Assembly (NCBI RefSeq): GCF_014200755.1
Contig: NZ_JACHCM010000005.1
Location: 1 to 64,000, forward strand
Source of the DNA: Rhodanobacter sp. ANJX3
GTDB lineage: Bacteria > Pseudomonadota > Gammaproteobacteria > Xanthomonadales > Rhodanobacteraceae
Direction of reading: 5' to 3'
DNA length: 64,000 nt
Part shown: positions 18,440-28,345 of the stretch, piece after piece
How the letters are laid out: each line of letters starts with the position of its first letter
Numbering within the stretch: the stretch's first letter is position 1
Notes under the pieces: model-generated
The model's database searches: none
What the model was told of the DNA's origin: nothing
The model's input: only the letters and a program-made list of their open reading frames with translations
Position numbers and translations under genes: made by a program

Positions 18440-20698
18440 ATGGATGTCGAGCAGAATCGACGTCGTCGTTTCGAGGCGTATCAATCATTCCGTCTGAAAG
18501 ATGGAGTCTGGCCTGCGCGCGCGCAGCGACTGCTCGATTCTTCTTACGCGCTCTGCGTGGAAGGCCTGCAGGAACCGCTGCATCATTGCCTGGGTGATTT
18601 CGAGCAGAAGCTGTTCAAGCAGGCCGAAAGCGCCAAGCTACCCAAGCAGCAACAGGATTTTCTGATCAGCCGCCTGCGCGTGATGCACGACCGCGTGGCG
18701 TTCGAAGAGCGGTTTTTGCATGAGCTGGCCGGGGCCTTCAACGAGATCGACAAGGCCTCGCTCAAACCCGACTTACCGGTCAGCCCGCGATCGCGGCTGT
18801 CGCTGCAGCTGCTCGATCAGACCGAGCAAGAAATGGTGATGTCGATCGAGCGGCTCGGCGCGCGCGGCGAAATGCGCCACAACAGCGTGCTTTACGAGTT
18901 GGGCTACCGGCTGGCGGTGCTGATCGGCGCGCCGCCGCTGGACGGTCGTTCGCTGCCCATCGGCCCCTACGCACTGACGCGCGCCATCCACACCGCCAGC
19001 CTCGTGCTCGAACTGCCGCTGGAGCATCACCTGCTGCTGATGCAGAGCGTCGAGGAGCAGCTGATTCAGGCACTGGCGCCGATCTACGACGCCGTCAACG
19101 CAAGGCTGCTGGAGGACGGCATTCTGCCCGAGCTGCGCAGCATTCCGGTGCCACGCCAGGTCAACACACGACCCGGCGCCGTGGCGCCCGAACCCGCCGC
19201 CGCGCCAACGGAGAAAGTCCGTCAGGCCAGCGCTTCGGGTGCGGCACCCAGCGACTCCATCGAGGTGCTCGAATCGCTGCGCGAACTGCTGACCCAGCGT
19301 CGCACAACCGGCAGCGCATCGCCCGATCAGCCCGCCGGTCGCGCCGCCAGCGCGGATGAATTGCAGGTCGCGCTCGGCGCGCTGCAGCAACACCTGGTCA
19401 AGGTCACCGATCAGGCCAGCCGCGAATTGCGCAGCGCGCAGCGGCTACGCGAAGAGCTGCTGACCCAGCTCAACCTCGGCAAGCCCGCCGGCGCAACGCA
19501 GACACAGCTCAGCGTTGAGCAGGGCGACACGGTGGATCTGGTTGCGATGCTGTTCGAGCAGCTCGGCCAGCAGCTGCACGGCAACGGCGAGAACGCGCAC
19601 GCCCTGCTCGGCAACATGCAGCTGCCGGTCACACGCATCGCGGTGGCGGAACCGGAGTTTCTGGAAAAACGCGACCATCCTGCGCGCAAGCTGCTCGATA
19701 CCGTCACCGCTGCCGCGCACGACTGGCTCGACGGCAGCGACGACGAAAGCGGCCGTCCGCTGGCGGCCAAGCTCGACCAGCTGGTCGCGCGCGCCAATCA
19801 GGAGCCGCCGACCGCAGGCCTCTACACCAGCCTGCTGGCCGATATCGAACATCATCTATCGCTGCTGACGCGCAAGGCGCAGACCGCCGAGAGTCGCCAT
19901 CTGGAAGCGGCCAAGGGCCGCGAGCGGCTCGATCAGGCGCGCCAGCGGGCCAGCGAGTACATGGCCGAGCGTTTTGCACAGGCGCCGCCGCGCGGTCTGC
20001 TGCGTGCACTGCTCGATCGCGCGTGGTCCGACGTGCTGGCGCTGACCCTGCTGCGCCACGGCGAACACAGCGGCGCGTTCGAGGCACAGCTGGCGATCAC
20101 CGACCAGCTGCTGGGCCGCCTGCCGATACGCGATGTCGAACAGCTGCAGGTCGACGTGGAAGTAGGCCTGCAGCAGATCGGCATGCACGCCGAAGAAGCC
20201 GTGCAGGTCGCGCAACGGCTGCTGGGGCTGGACGATCCGGATGCCAATATCGACTTGCCCAGCACCACCGATCTGGCGCTGCGGCTAAAGCAGCACCAGC
20301 GGCTGGGCGAAAGCGCCAACCAGGAATCAGCGGCTCCGGAGATCGCGCAGGAGGCCACGATCGATCCGCGCGAGCTCGCCATGCAGCAGCATCTGCGCGA
20401 CCTGCCCTTTGGCAGCTGGTTCGAATTTATCGATCCCGTCAGCCGGCGCATGGTGCGACGCAAACTGGTCTGGCATTCGCCGATATCCGGCCGCTGTCTG
20501 CTGGTGACGCAGCGCGGCCAGCGCGGCGAGGAAATGAATATTGCGCAGCTCGCACACGAAATCGTGGCCGGCCGCGTCAGCCAGGTACCGGCGCAGCGCG
20601 AAGGGCTGCTCGACCGCGCCTGGCGCAGCCTCACCGGCAGCCTGCGCCAGTCCACCATCTTGGGACAAACGCAACGACAGGAGTCAGACCGTCCATGA
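18440..20698 (+). CDS. DUF1631 family protein
   Basis: A 752-residue soluble, largely helical protein matching the DUF1631 family of gammaproteobacteria. No enzymatic motif is visible. The C-terminal region (about 650-730) contains a tryptophan/phenylalanine-rich stretch around FGSWFEFID, then RRKLVWHSPISGRCLLVTQRG, which looks like a small beta barrel and is the best-conserved part of this family. ATG at 18440 (MDVEQNR) is preferred over an open extension to 18356. Its stop overlaps the start of a PilZ-domain gene (ATGA), implying translational coupling and a shared, possibly c-di-GMP-linked, role. Function unknown. Confidence 0.75.
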   Translation: MDVEQNRRRRFEAYQSFRLKDGVWPARAQRLLDSSYALCVEGLQEPLHHCLGDFEQKLFKQAESAKLPKQQQDFLISRLRVMHDRVAFEERFLHELAGAFNEIDKASLKPDLPVSPRSRLSLQLLDQTEQEMVMSIERLGARGEMRHNSVLYELGYRLAVLIGAPPLDGRSLPIGPYALTRAIHTASLVLELPLEHHLLLMQSVEEQLIQALAPIYDAVNARLLEDGILPELRSIPVPRQVNTRPGAVAPEPAAAPTEKVRQASASGAAPSDSIEVLESLRELLTQRRTTGSASPDQPAGRAASADELQVALGALQQHLVKVTDQASRELRSAQRLREELLTQLNLGKPAGATQTQLSVEQGDTVDLVAMLFEQLGQQLHGNGENAHALLGNMQLPVTRIAVAEPEFLEKRDHPARKLLDTVTAAAHDWLDGSDDESGRPLAAKLDQLVARANQEPPTAGLYTSLLADIEHHLSLLTRKAQTAESRHLEAAKGRERLDQARQRASEYMAERFAQAPPRGLLRALLDRAWSDVLALTLLRHGEHSGAFEAQLAITDQLLGRLPIRDVEQLQVDVEVGLQQIGMHAEEAVQVAQRLLGLDDPDANIDLPSTTDLALRLKQHQRLGESANQESAAPEIAQEATIDPRELAMQQHLRDLPFGSWFEFIDPVSRRMVRRKLVWHSPISGRCLLVTQRGQRGEEMNIAQLAHEIVAGRVSQVPAQREGLLDRAWRSLTGSLRQSTILGQTQRQESDRP

Positions 20699-21054
20699 AT
20701 ATCCGCGAAGTCTACGGCGAAAAGCGCCGCATCGAACGCAAGCGAGTGACCTTTCCCGCGCAGGTCACCGACGCCATCAGCGGCCGCATGATGGGCTACG
20801 TCGGCAATCTGTCCAGCAACGGCATGCTGCTGATCAGCACGCAGGCGCCGCGCAGCGAAGCACTGTTCCAGGTGAAGCTGCCGCTGCCCGAACCGGGCCA
20901 GGACCCAAGCTCCGCTGCGCTGATCGAGGTGGGCATCCAGGAGCAGTGGCACGATCACGCGGCTAGTCCAGGCCAGGTGTGGGCCGGCTACCGGATCGTG
21001 GCGATCAGCGATACCGACGCCGAGCGGCTCCACGGCTGGCTCGACCGGAACTGA
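20695..21054 (+). CDS. PilZ domain protein
   Basis: The 119-residue product is a single PilZ domain. Both c-di-GMP binding elements are visible: the RxxxR motif in EKRRIERKR (residues 9-17) and the NxSxxG motif in GNLSSNGMLL (residues 37-46). It should therefore bind c-di-GMP, unlike the non-binding type represented by PilZ of the pilus system. AGGAG lies 11 bases before the ATG. The start overlaps the end of the DUF1631 gene, so the two are likely produced together. Confidence 0.85.
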   Translation: MNIREVYGEKRRIERKRVTFPAQVTDAISGRMMGYVGNLSSNGMLLISTQAPRSEALFQVKLPLPEPGQDPSSAALIEVGIQEQWHDHAASPGQVWAGYRIVAISDTDAERLHGWLDRN

Positions 21055-21184
21055 TCGCCTGGCGGACTGAGCGGCCGACGGCGCTTCCGCCGCGCGCCGT
21101 CACGCGCGTGGTTGTCTGGTCTTATCATGAGCAATCAGGCCGTGCGTGACGCTCACGCCTCGGCGCTCATCTGCAGGAAAATCC

Positions 21185-22507
21185 ATGCCCGCCGCCAGCC
21201 TCGCCTCGCTTTATCCCGATCATCTCAGCACCCTGCGCGAGCGCGCCGACAAGGCGCTGGCGCTGGCCGGCTTCGATCATCTGCTGATCGCCGCGGGCAT
21301 GCCGCTGCGCAAGTTTCTCGACGATCAGGACCAGCCCTTCATCGTCAGCCCGCACTTCAAACACTGGCTGCCGCTGACCGATGCACCGGGCAGCTGGATC
21401 GTTTACACGCCTGGCAGCAAGCCCAAGCTGATCTTTCTGCAGCCGCGCGATTACTGGCACGTGGTGCCGGGTGAGCCCGGCGGTTACTGGGTCGATGCGT
21501 TCGATATAAGCATTGTGCGCACCGCGGCCGAGGCCGTGGCGCAGTTGCCTGACGGGAACCGCGCGGTGATTGCCGCGGGTTATGCGGCGATGGACGGCGT
21601 CGAGGCGAACAATCCGCCGGCCGTACTCGACTACCTGCACTGGTATCGCAGCCACAAGACACCGTACGAACTGGAGCTGATGCGCGAGGCCAACCGCATC
21701 GGCACCCGCGCGCACCGCGCCGCCGAGCAGGCGTTTCGAGCGGGTGAAAGCGAGTTCGGTATCCATATGGCGTATCTCGTCGCCGCCGGCCAAAGCGACG
21801 CGGAACTGCCGTATGCCAGCATCGTCGGGCTCAACGAACACGGCGCCGTGCTGCATTACACGCATTTCGATCGCACGGCGCCGGCGCAGAGCCGCTCGTT
21901 CCTGATCGACGCTGGCGCCAGCGCCGCCGGCTATGCCAGCGACATTACGCGCACCTACGCCGCGGCTGGCGCCGCCGAATTTCAGGCCCTGATCGACAGC
22001 GTCGACCAGGCACAACAGGGCTTTGCAGGCAAAGTGCGCGCGGGCCAGAGCTATCCCGAGCTGCATATCCATGCGCATCACGTGCTGGCCGAGGTGTTGC
22101 GCGAACACGGCTTTATCCGCATGAGCGCAGAGAGCGCCGTAGCCTCGGGCGTCACAAGCACCTTCATGCCGCATGGGCTCGGTCATCCGATCGGCCTGCA
22201 AGTGCACGATGTCGCCGGTTTTCAGCAGAGCGAACGTGGCGGCACGATCAGCCGTCCAGACGGCCATCCGTATCTGCGCATGACGCGCATGCTGGAGCCG
22301 GGCATGGTGGTGACGATCGAGCCGGGCCTGTACTTCATCGACATGCTGCTGGAAGAACTTCGCGGCCAGCCGGTCGCCAGCGATATCGACTGGAACAAGG
22401 TCGATGCCTTCCGAAAGTTCGGCGGCATTCGCATCGAGGACGACGTCGTATGCACCGACGACGCACCGGAGAACCTGACGCGCGATGCGTTCGCGCTGTT
22501 GAGCTGA
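21185..22507 (+). CDS. pepQ: Xaa-Pro dipeptidase
   Basis: The 440-residue metallopeptidase of the pita-bread fold cleaves dipeptides with C-terminal proline and, in relatives, some organophosphates. Metal ligands appear in DAGASAAGYASDITRTY (two Asp), HGLGHPIGLQVHD (His), TIEPGLYF (Glu) and GGIRIEDDV (Glu). The length agrees with E. coli PepQ (443). ATG at 21185 is supported by AGGA upstream; an extension to 21146 is less likely. It is a paralogue of the pepP gene on the opposite strand 400 bp away. Confidence 0.94.
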   Translation: MPAASLASLYPDHLSTLRERADKALALAGFDHLLIAAGMPLRKFLDDQDQPFIVSPHFKHWLPLTDAPGSWIVYTPGSKPKLIFLQPRDYWHVVPGEPGGYWVDAFDISIVRTAAEAVAQLPDGNRAVIAAGYAAMDGVEANNPPAVLDYLHWYRSHKTPYELELMREANRIGTRAHRAAEQAFRAGESEFGIHMAYLVAAGQSDAELPYASIVGLNEHGAVLHYTHFDRTAPAQSRSFLIDAGASAAGYASDITRTYAAAGAAEFQALIDSVDQAQQGFAGKVRAGQSYPELHIHAHHVLAEVLREHGFIRMSAESAVASGVTSTFMPHGLGHPIGLQVHDVAGFQQSERGGTISRPDGHPYLRMTRMLEPGMVVTIEPGLYFIDMLLEELRGQPVASDIDWNKVDAFRKFGGIRIEDDVVCTDDAPENLTRDAFALLS

Positions 22508-22533
22508 GATCTTCGTACGCGGGCATCCACGCG

Positions 22534-22830
22534 ATGACCGTTGAACGTACGCTGAAAAACACCTTCACGGAGCACCATCGCATCGACTCTTCGCCATCCA
22601 GCTATCGTCATTACCGCCATGTGCACGCCAGGCGCCCGCTGGGTCGCGTAGTCGTCGAGGTGGCTGTTGTGGCGTTGGCCAAGATCGCCTTGCTGGTGCT
22701 GATCGGCTGGCTGCTGTTTGCGCCCCATGCCAATGCGCCCGTTGCTGTGGAGGCGACGCCGCACCGGCTCGCACCAGCGCTGCTGGCGCCCACTACCGTC
22801 CGGCCGCAAGCGCCAATATCAACGAAGTAG
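22534..22830 (+). CDS. Small single-span membrane protein (hypothetical)
   Basis: A 98-residue frame in the 411-bp pepQ-pepP gap. A polar, His/Arg-rich N-terminal 35 residues leads to RRPLGRVVVEVAV and a strong membrane helix (ALAKIALLVLIGWLLF, about 48-64) followed by a Pro/Ala-rich tail. The pattern of a basic stretch, Glu within the helix start and a Lys in the helix recalls CydP-like small cytochrome oxidase subunits, but no cydAB is nearby and the resemblance is weak. No good ribosome-binding site is visible. The rest of the gap shows no other gene. Confidence 0.42.
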   Translation: MTVERTLKNTFTEHHRIDSSPSSYRHYRHVHARRPLGRVVVEVAVVALAKIALLVLIGWLLFAPHANAPVAVEATPHRLAPALLAPTTVRPQAPISTK

Positions 22831-22918
22831 CGTGGCCGGCATTAGCGCTTTCACCTTCATCGAGTAGCGCTTGAAACTTCGGAGTTTTCTGGACAAACAG
22901 CCAGCTGCAGAGCCGCAC

Positions 22919-24304
22919 TCAACGATCCGCCAGCAGAGCCTCGATCGCCTCAGCCTCTTTCGGCATGCGCTCGGTCAGCACTTCGTGGCCATCGCGCGTG
23001 ACCGCCACATCGTCCTCGATACGGATGCCGATGCCGCGCCAGCGCTCGGCCACCGAGCGATCGTCCGGCGGAATGTAAAGGCCGGGTTCGACGGTCAGCA
23101 CCATGTCGGGCTCCAGCACGCGCGACTCGCCGCCGACCCGATAGTCGCCGACGTCGTGCACGTCCATGCCCAGCCAGTGGCCAGTCTTGGCCGGAAAGAA
23201 GCGCTTGTAGCTTTCGTCGGCAATCGCCGCGTCCGCGCTGCCCTTGAGCAGACCCAGTTCGCACAGGCCTTCGGCAAGCACCCGAACCGCCGCGGCGTGC
23301 GGCGCGTTGAACGGATGGCCGGGCCGCACTTCGTCGATCGCGGCCAGCTGCGCGGCAAGCACCACTTCGTACAGGGCGCGCTGCTCACGGCTGTAACGAC
23401 CGCCGACCGGAAACGTGCGGCTGATATCCGACGCGTAGCAATCGAGTTCGGCGCCCGCATCGATCAACAGCAAGTCGCCCTCGCGCAGCGCCGCGCGATT
23501 GCTCTGGTAGTGCATCACGCAGGCGTTGGCGCCGCCGGCGACCGTCGGCGCGAACGCCGACACCGCGCCGCGGCTGCGCATGACGCTGAGCAGTTCGGCC
23601 TCCACTTCGTATTCGCGCCGGCCGGGCACGGCCACCTGCAGCGCGGCCAGATGCGCATCCACCGCGATCGAGGCCGACGCGCGCATCAGCCTCAGCTCGG
23701 CGCGCGATTTGTACAGCCGAAGATCGTGCAGCAGATGACCGAGCGCCACGAACTCCTTCGGCACCACGCCGCCGCCGCGCAGCTGGCGCAGCCGGCGCAT
23801 CCAGCCGAGCAGGCGCGCATCGAATTCGGGCTCGCTGCCGAAATGGCAGTAGACCCTCGCGCGCCCCTCGATCATGCCGGGCAGGATGTCGTCGATGTCC
23901 TCGATCGGAAACGCGTCGTCCATGCCGAATTCGGCGACCGCGCGGTCCGTGCCGATCGACTCGCCGTGCCAGCGCTCGTGCACCGCGTCGCGCTCGCGGC
24001 AGAACAGCACCGCCTCGCCGTGCTGGCGACCGGGCAGCAGTGCCAGCACCGCCTCCGGCTCGGGAAAGCCGGCCAGGTAGTGAAAATCCGAATCCTGCCG
24101 GTATGGCCACGCCGCATCCGCATTGCGCATACGCTCGGGCGCGGCGGCGACCAGCATTACCGCATCGTCGCCGGCCATCTGCATCAGCTGGCGACGGCGG
24201 CTGGCGAACTCTTCCGGCGTGATCGCCAGCGACGCCAGACTGACGCCGCCGGCACCGAAACCGGCCGATCCGATGGCGGAAAGTTTGGGTGCCGCTCGCT
24301 TCAA
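22919..24304 (-). CDS. pepP: Xaa-Pro aminopeptidase
   Basis: PepP removes N-terminal residues preceding proline. The 461-residue product has the N-terminal creatinase-like domain (EFASRRRQLMQMAG, YPYR-like WPYRQDSDFHYLAGF) and the catalytic metal ligands in LIDAGAELDCYASDISRTF, GHWLGMDVHDVG, TVEPGLY and RIEDDV. No ATG lies near the expected start; I chose TTG at 24304, which overlaps the ygfB stop (TTGA) and gives MKRAAPK, suggesting coupling. The frame is open to 24343. ygfB-pepP adjacency is the same as in E. coli. Confidence 0.92.
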   Translation of the reverse strand: MKRAAPKLSAIGSAGFGAGGVSLASLAITPEEFASRRRQLMQMAGDDAVMLVAAAPERMRNADAAWPYRQDSDFHYLAGFPEPEAVLALLPGRQHGEAVLFCRERDAVHERWHGESIGTDRAVAEFGMDDAFPIEDIDDILPGMIEGRARVYCHFGSEPEFDARLLGWMRRLRQLRGGGVVPKEFVALGHLLHDLRLYKSRAELRLMRASASIAVDAHLAALQVAVPGRREYEVEAELLSVMRSRGAVSAFAPTVAGGANACVMHYQSNRAALREGDLLLIDAGAELDCYASDISRTFPVGGRYSREQRALYEVVLAAQLAAIDEVRPGHPFNAPHAAAVRVLAEGLCELGLLKGSADAAIADESYKRFFPAKTGHWLGMDVHDVGDYRVGGESRVLEPDMVLTVEPGLYIPPDDRSVAERWRGIGIRIEDDVAVTRDGHEVLTERMPKEAEAIEALLADR

Positions 24305-24864
24305 TGCAGGGTGCCGCTGGCCGATTTGCCGTGCGCCGTGCATTCGGTGTGCAGCAACATCGCGCCGATGCGCACGAACTCCTGTACTTCGATCAGCGCA
24401 TCCTCGTCTTCGTCTTCATTGCCGAAGTCGAACGACGATGCCGCGATGGTGCCGAGGTCGCGCAGCACCTCCTGCGCTTCCTCCGACAGCTGCGCGTGTG
24501 CGCCGGTGCCGGCCAGGCCGAAGCCGCCGAGAAAGCCGCGACACCAATCGACCATCGCTTCGGCGCGCTCGGTGAGCGGACGATCGTCCGCCGGCAGCAG
24601 CGGCTCGAAGCCGAGCTCGGGATCGGCCAGTTCGGTTTCGCACTGCCTGGCCAGCTTATCCAGCAGCGCCTGATCGTCGGTCGAGGGATGCGTGGCCTCG
24701 CCATCGAGCTGTAGCGCCGACAGCAGCGCCACTTTGCCCAGCAGACCACCGCCGGCCAGATAGCCGCACAGCGAACCGTGCAGTTCGCTGGCCTCGGTGC
24801 CCAGACGAAGGCTGATGGCCAGCGTATCGAGTTCGTCGTAACCCACCGGCTCGTTGTCCGCCAT
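24301..24864 (-). CDS. ygfB: YgfB family UPF0149 protein
   Basis: A 187-residue member of the UPF0149/YgfB-YecA family. HGSLCGYLAGG near residue 29 and the WCRGFLGGFGLAG segment near 107 are family landmarks. The biochemical function is not established in most bacteria; in Pseudomonas a homologue lowers ampDh3 expression. The acidic run near residue 149 (NEDEDED) is notable. It is the first gene of a pair with pepP and diverges from the coiled-coil gene and zapA. Confidence 0.88.
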   Translation of the reverse strand: MADNEPVGYDELDTLAISLRLGTEASELHGSLCGYLAGGGLLGKVALLSALQLDGEATHPSTDDQALLDKLARQCETELADPELGFEPLLPADDRPLTERAEAMVDWCRGFLGGFGLAGTGAHAQLSEEAQEVLRDLGTIAASSFDFGNEDEDEDALIEVQEFVRIGAMLLHTECTAHGKSASGTLH

Positions 24865-24984
24865 GGCCGTGCTCCGTCAAAGAATGACGACCAGTTTAAT
24901 GCAGGCGACGTTGCCCGACGGATTCCTTCGCAACCGGACAATGGCACGCCAAATCCCGACGGGCCTCCTGCTATAGTTTCGACC

Positions 24985-25224
24985 ATGAGCACACCCGACC
25001 CTGTCCGTTCCGATCCTGTCCGCGAGGAGCTGGCCGCGCTGAGCCAGCAGCTTGATCGGCTGCTGGAAACGGTGCGTCGGCTGAACGAGGAAAACCGCAG
25101 CCTGCGACATAGCCAGGAGCAACTGTCCGGCGAGCGCGCAGGGTTGCTGGCGCGCAACGAACAGGCGCGCGGGCGGGTCGAAGCGATGATCCAGCGGCTG
25201 AAATCGCTGGAAAGCAACGGTTGA
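24985..25224 (+). CDS. ZapB-like coiled-coil protein (TIGR02449 type)
   Basis: A 79-residue, almost entirely helical protein. Heptad-like leucine spacing in LAALSQQLDRLLETVRRL and the later LLARNEQARGRVEAMIQRL indicates a parallel coiled coil, as in the TIGR02449 family usually encoded just before zapA. A role in cell division alongside ZapA is inferred from position and shape. ATG at 24985 begins MSTPDPV. The zapA start follows after 52 bp. Confidence 0.78.
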   Translation: MSTPDPVRSDPVREELAALSQQLDRLLETVRRLNEENRSLRHSQEQLSGERAGLLARNEQARGRVEAMIQRLKSLESNG

Positions 25225-25276
25225 GCGCGTGCGGTCGGGCATGCGGCGTTTGGCGCACGGGGAATAAGGACAGCAT

Positions 25277-25582
25277 ATGAGCACTGAACCGGTCGCCCTG
25301 CGGCTGATCGATCGCGAGTTTCTGATTGCCTGCGAACCGGAAGAGCGCGAGGGCCTGATCGAGGCGGCCAGCTTTCTCGATCGCAAGATGCGCGAGCTGC
25401 GCGCCAATGCCAAGGCGCCCAGCTTCGAACGGCTGGCGGTCCTCACCGCCATCAGCGTAGCGCACGAGTTCCTGCTGCTGCGCAAGCAGCACGATGGCCA
25501 GGAGCAGCGGCTCAGCCACGGCCTCGCGGCGCTTCGCAGCAAGCTGGATGCCGCGCTGGAAATGGACGGACTGAAGCGCTGA
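25277..25582 (+). CDS. zapA: Cell division protein ZapA
   Basis: ZapA crosslinks FtsZ protofilaments and promotes Z-ring assembly. The 101-residue protein has the family pattern: beta segment VALRLIDREFLIACEPEEREGL, then helix AASFLDRKMRELR and the long C-terminal coiled coil. AAGGA lies upstream of the ATG. Its position directly before the 6S RNA gene and ygfA is a classic gammaproteobacterial order. Confidence 0.92.
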   Translation: MSTEPVALRLIDREFLIACEPEEREGLIEAASFLDRKMRELRANAKAPSFERLAVLTAISVAHEFLLLRKQHDGQEQRLSHGLAALRSKLDAALEMDGLKR

Positions 25583-25713
25583 TTGCGCCTACGTGAAAGC
25601 GGTGTCGCCCGACGGCTCACGCCGCCGCGACAATCGGTTCGAGTGCCGTGCTGCCGCGCGAATTCATGAACCCGGCCAGTCCGACGCCGGTGGCACATTC
25701 GGCAGCAAGAGCA

Positions 25714-25719
25714 TAAAAT
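25714..25719 (+). promoter_or_regulatory. -10 element of the 6S RNA promoter
   Basis: TAAAAT at 25714-25719 lies 7 bases before the predicted 5' end of the 6S RNA at about 25726. The matching -35 region (about 25691, TGGCAC) is weak. Confidence 0.45.
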
Positions 25720-25725
25720 CAAACC

Positions 25726-25918
25726 CGGCGTTTTCTGCGATGTGCGCCAGCACACTCTTACATTTGCCTTGTTCCTAATTACGGCCCCGGGTCGGCTTCA
25801 CATCGGTTGTTGCGCATGTCCGCTTCGTGCGGAAAGCCTGTAGACCATGTAGCCCTCCCACCTGATCCATTTTGGATCAAGGTCGTTTGGTGGGCAGCGG
25901 CATCGCGGTTAACGCCAC
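25726..25918 (+). ncRNA. ssrS: 6S RNA
   Basis: About 193 nt between zapA and ygfA, the standard place for ssrS. The ends pair: GGCGTT (25727-25732) with AACGCC (25911-25916) and CTGCGATG (25735-25742) with CATCGCGG (25901-25908). The middle resembles E. coli 6S: GGTTGTTGCGCATG, GCGGAAAGCCT, and the hairpin CCTGATCCATTTTGGATCAAGG-like arm (25861-25882). These enclose the large single-stranded bubble by which 6S RNA mimics an open promoter and sequesters sigma-70 RNA polymerase in stationary phase. Exact ends are estimates. The remaining bases before ygfA may be part of a zapA-ssrS-ygfA transcript. Confidence 0.82.
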
Positions 25919-26022
25919 CTCTTTCCGGCTGTCGCCTGTTCACGACGTCAGGGTGAAGCGCCGACAACCAGCAACACGCAGCGACGCCAACCAAGCGCGC
26001 TTTCGATGGAGACGCGCGACAC

Positions 26023-26636
26023 GTGGACGCCACCGCCCAACGCCGCGAGCTTCGCCAGAGTCTGGCCGAACGCCGACGCGCGCTCGCCCCCGCCGAACGT
26101 ATCGCCGCCGCGCAGGGCCTGCGCCGCAGCCTCGAGCAGTTGCCCGAATACCTGACCGACGCGCGCGTCGCCGGCTACTGGGCTACCCAGGGCGAGCTGC
26201 CGCTGAACCTGGTAATTCCACCGTTGGCCCAGCGCGGCCAGCAGTTTCTGTTGCCCATCGTCGGCAAGGGACAGAAGCTGAAGTTTGCGCCGTACCAGTC
26301 CGGCGACGACGTGCAGCCCAACCGTTATGGCATTCCGGAGCCGGTCCATCCGCGCGAACTGTTCGAACCTTTTCAGATCGACCTGGTGCTGGTGCCGCTG
26401 CTCGGCTTCGATCGTCGCGGCCAGCGGCTGGGCTACGGCGGCGGCTATTACGATCGCAGCTTCGCCTTTCTCAACGAGCAGGTGCGCCCGACCGAGCCGC
26501 TGCTGGTCGGTATCGCCTACGCTTTCCAGGAACTGCCGCAACTCGAGGAAGCCGACTGGGACGTGCCGCTGGATTTCATCGCCACCGAGTGCGAGCTGAT
26601 CGACTGCAACGCGGCCGAAGACAATGAGACGAACGC

Positions 26637-26640
<4 letters not shown>
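26023..26640 (+). CDS. ygfA: 5-formyltetrahydrofolate cyclo-ligase
   Basis: The 205-residue enzyme converts 5-formyl-THF to 5,10-methenyl-THF using ATP. The N-terminal basic helix (RRELRQSLAERRRAL) and the signature LVPLLGFDRRGQRLGYGGGYYDR near residues 122-144 identify the family. The start is GTG at 26023. It follows the 6S RNA gene, as in most gammaproteobacteria, where processing of the joint transcript is known. The stop overlaps the EVE-domain gene (ATGA). Confidence 0.94.
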
Positions 26641-27101
<461 letters not shown>

Positions 27102-27191
27102 GTTGCAAACCGATTCGCCAAACCTCCGCCCGGCGCTAGCGTTTGGACGGCCAAACCCATCCGACCGAATGAATCCGCAGAGAATCGACGC

Positions 27192-27839
27192 ATGAGCACC
27201 AGCAACGCCAACGAAAAACGCCAGGCCGGCGAAGCCGCCATCCGCTTTGTCGAGGACGGCGCGATCGTCGGCGTCGGCACCGGCTCTACCGTGGCGTTTT
27301 TCATCGACGCGCTGGCCGACTTGAAAGACCGCATCCAGGGTGCGGTATCGAGTTCGGAGCAGTCCACCGCGCATTTGAAGAAAGTCGGCATCCCGGTACT
27401 CGACCTAAACAGCGCCGGCCCGCTGCATATCTACATCGACGGCGCGGACGAGTGCGATACGCACCGGCGCCTGATCAAGGGCGGCGGCGCGGCGCTGACG
27501 CGCGAGAAAATCGTCGCCGCAGCGTCGAAGAAATTCGTCTGCATCATCGACTCCAGCAAACAGGTCGAGCTGCTCGGCAAGTTTCCGGTACCGATCGAAG
27601 TGATTCCGATGGCGCGCAGCCTGATCGGCCGCGAGATCGTCAAGCGCGGCGGCCAGCCGGTGTGGCGCGACGGCGTGATCACCGACAACGGCAACTGGAT
27701 CATCGACGTGCACGGCTGGCAGCTCACCGATCCCGGCGCGATGGAAAGCGATCTTAACCAGCTCGCCGGCGTCGTCACCGTCGGCCTGTTCGCACACCGT
27801 CCCGCCGACGTGGTGTTGGTCGGCGATCGGGAAATCTGA
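27192..27839 (+). CDS. rpiA: Ribose-5-phosphate isomerase A
   Basis: RpiA interconverts ribose 5-phosphate and ribulose 5-phosphate in the pentose phosphate pathway. The 215-residue product shows VGVGTGSTV near 26-34, the catalytic-region DGADECD near 82-88, [14 protein letters not shown] and the phosphate-binding C-terminal VVTVGLFA. All are normal. The adjacent EVE gene is 90 bp upstream. Confidence 0.96.
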   Translation: MSTSNANEKRQAGEAAIRFVEDGAIVGVGTGSTVAFFIDALADLKDRIQGAVSSSEQSTAHLKKVGIPVLDLNSAGPLHIYIDGADECDTHRRLIKGGGAALTREKIVAAASKKFVCIIDSSKQVELLGKFPVPIEVIPMARSLIGREIVKRGGQPVWRDGVITDNGNWIIDVHGWQLTDPGAMESDLNQLAGVVTVGLFAHRPADVVLVGDREI

Positions 27840-27922
27840 AGCGGTTGATGGGGTGATACAGGGGCTGACCTCAACGGAGCGATCGGCCTCTGCGTTGATT
27901 AAACACAAGGGGAAGTAGCGTG

Positions 27923-28303
27923 ATGACGATAGGGCTTTGGTGCGTGCTGGTCGGCTTGCTGATGCCGTTTCTGTGGACCGGCGTAGCCAAGTCGATGGGG
28001 CGCTACGACCTGCGCGCCAACCAGCATCCGCGCGACTTTCTGGCGAACCTCAAGGGACCGGCGAGTCGCGCCAACGCGGCGCAGCTCAACAGCTTCGAGG
28101 CGTTCCCCGCGTTCGCCGCCGCCGTGCTGGTCGCCCAGTATGCTCACGCCTCGCAGCATGCCATCGATGTGCTTTCCATCGCCTGGGTCGCGCTGCGGCT
28201 GATCTACGGCGTGCTCTACATCGCCAACCTGGCGGCGCTGCGCAGCCTGATCTGGTTCGCCGCCATGGGCTGCGTGGTCGGGCTGTTTATCGCTGCCGCC
28301 TAA
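27923..28303 (+). CDS. MAPEG family membrane protein
   Basis: A 126-residue protein with four hydrophobic segments, of the MAPEG superfamily (membrane-associated eicosanoid/glutathione proteins). The NSFEAFPAFAAAVL segment near residue 60 and the preceding RANAAQLN arginine/asparagine pattern are typical. AAGGGGA lies 9 bases before ATG 27923; GTG at 27920 is an alternative. Glutathione dependence is a family property, not shown here. It converges on the alcohol dehydrogenase gene. Confidence 0.8.
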   Translation: MTIGLWCVLVGLLMPFLWTGVAKSMGRYDLRANQHPRDFLANLKGPASRANAAQLNSFEAFPAFAAAVLVAQYAHASQHAIDVLSIAWVALRLIYGVLYIANLAALRSLIWFAAMGCVVGLFIAAA

Positions 28304-28345
28304 AGAGCCTGTTCAATATCGAGCAAGCTCTGAGCGGTACGCCCC

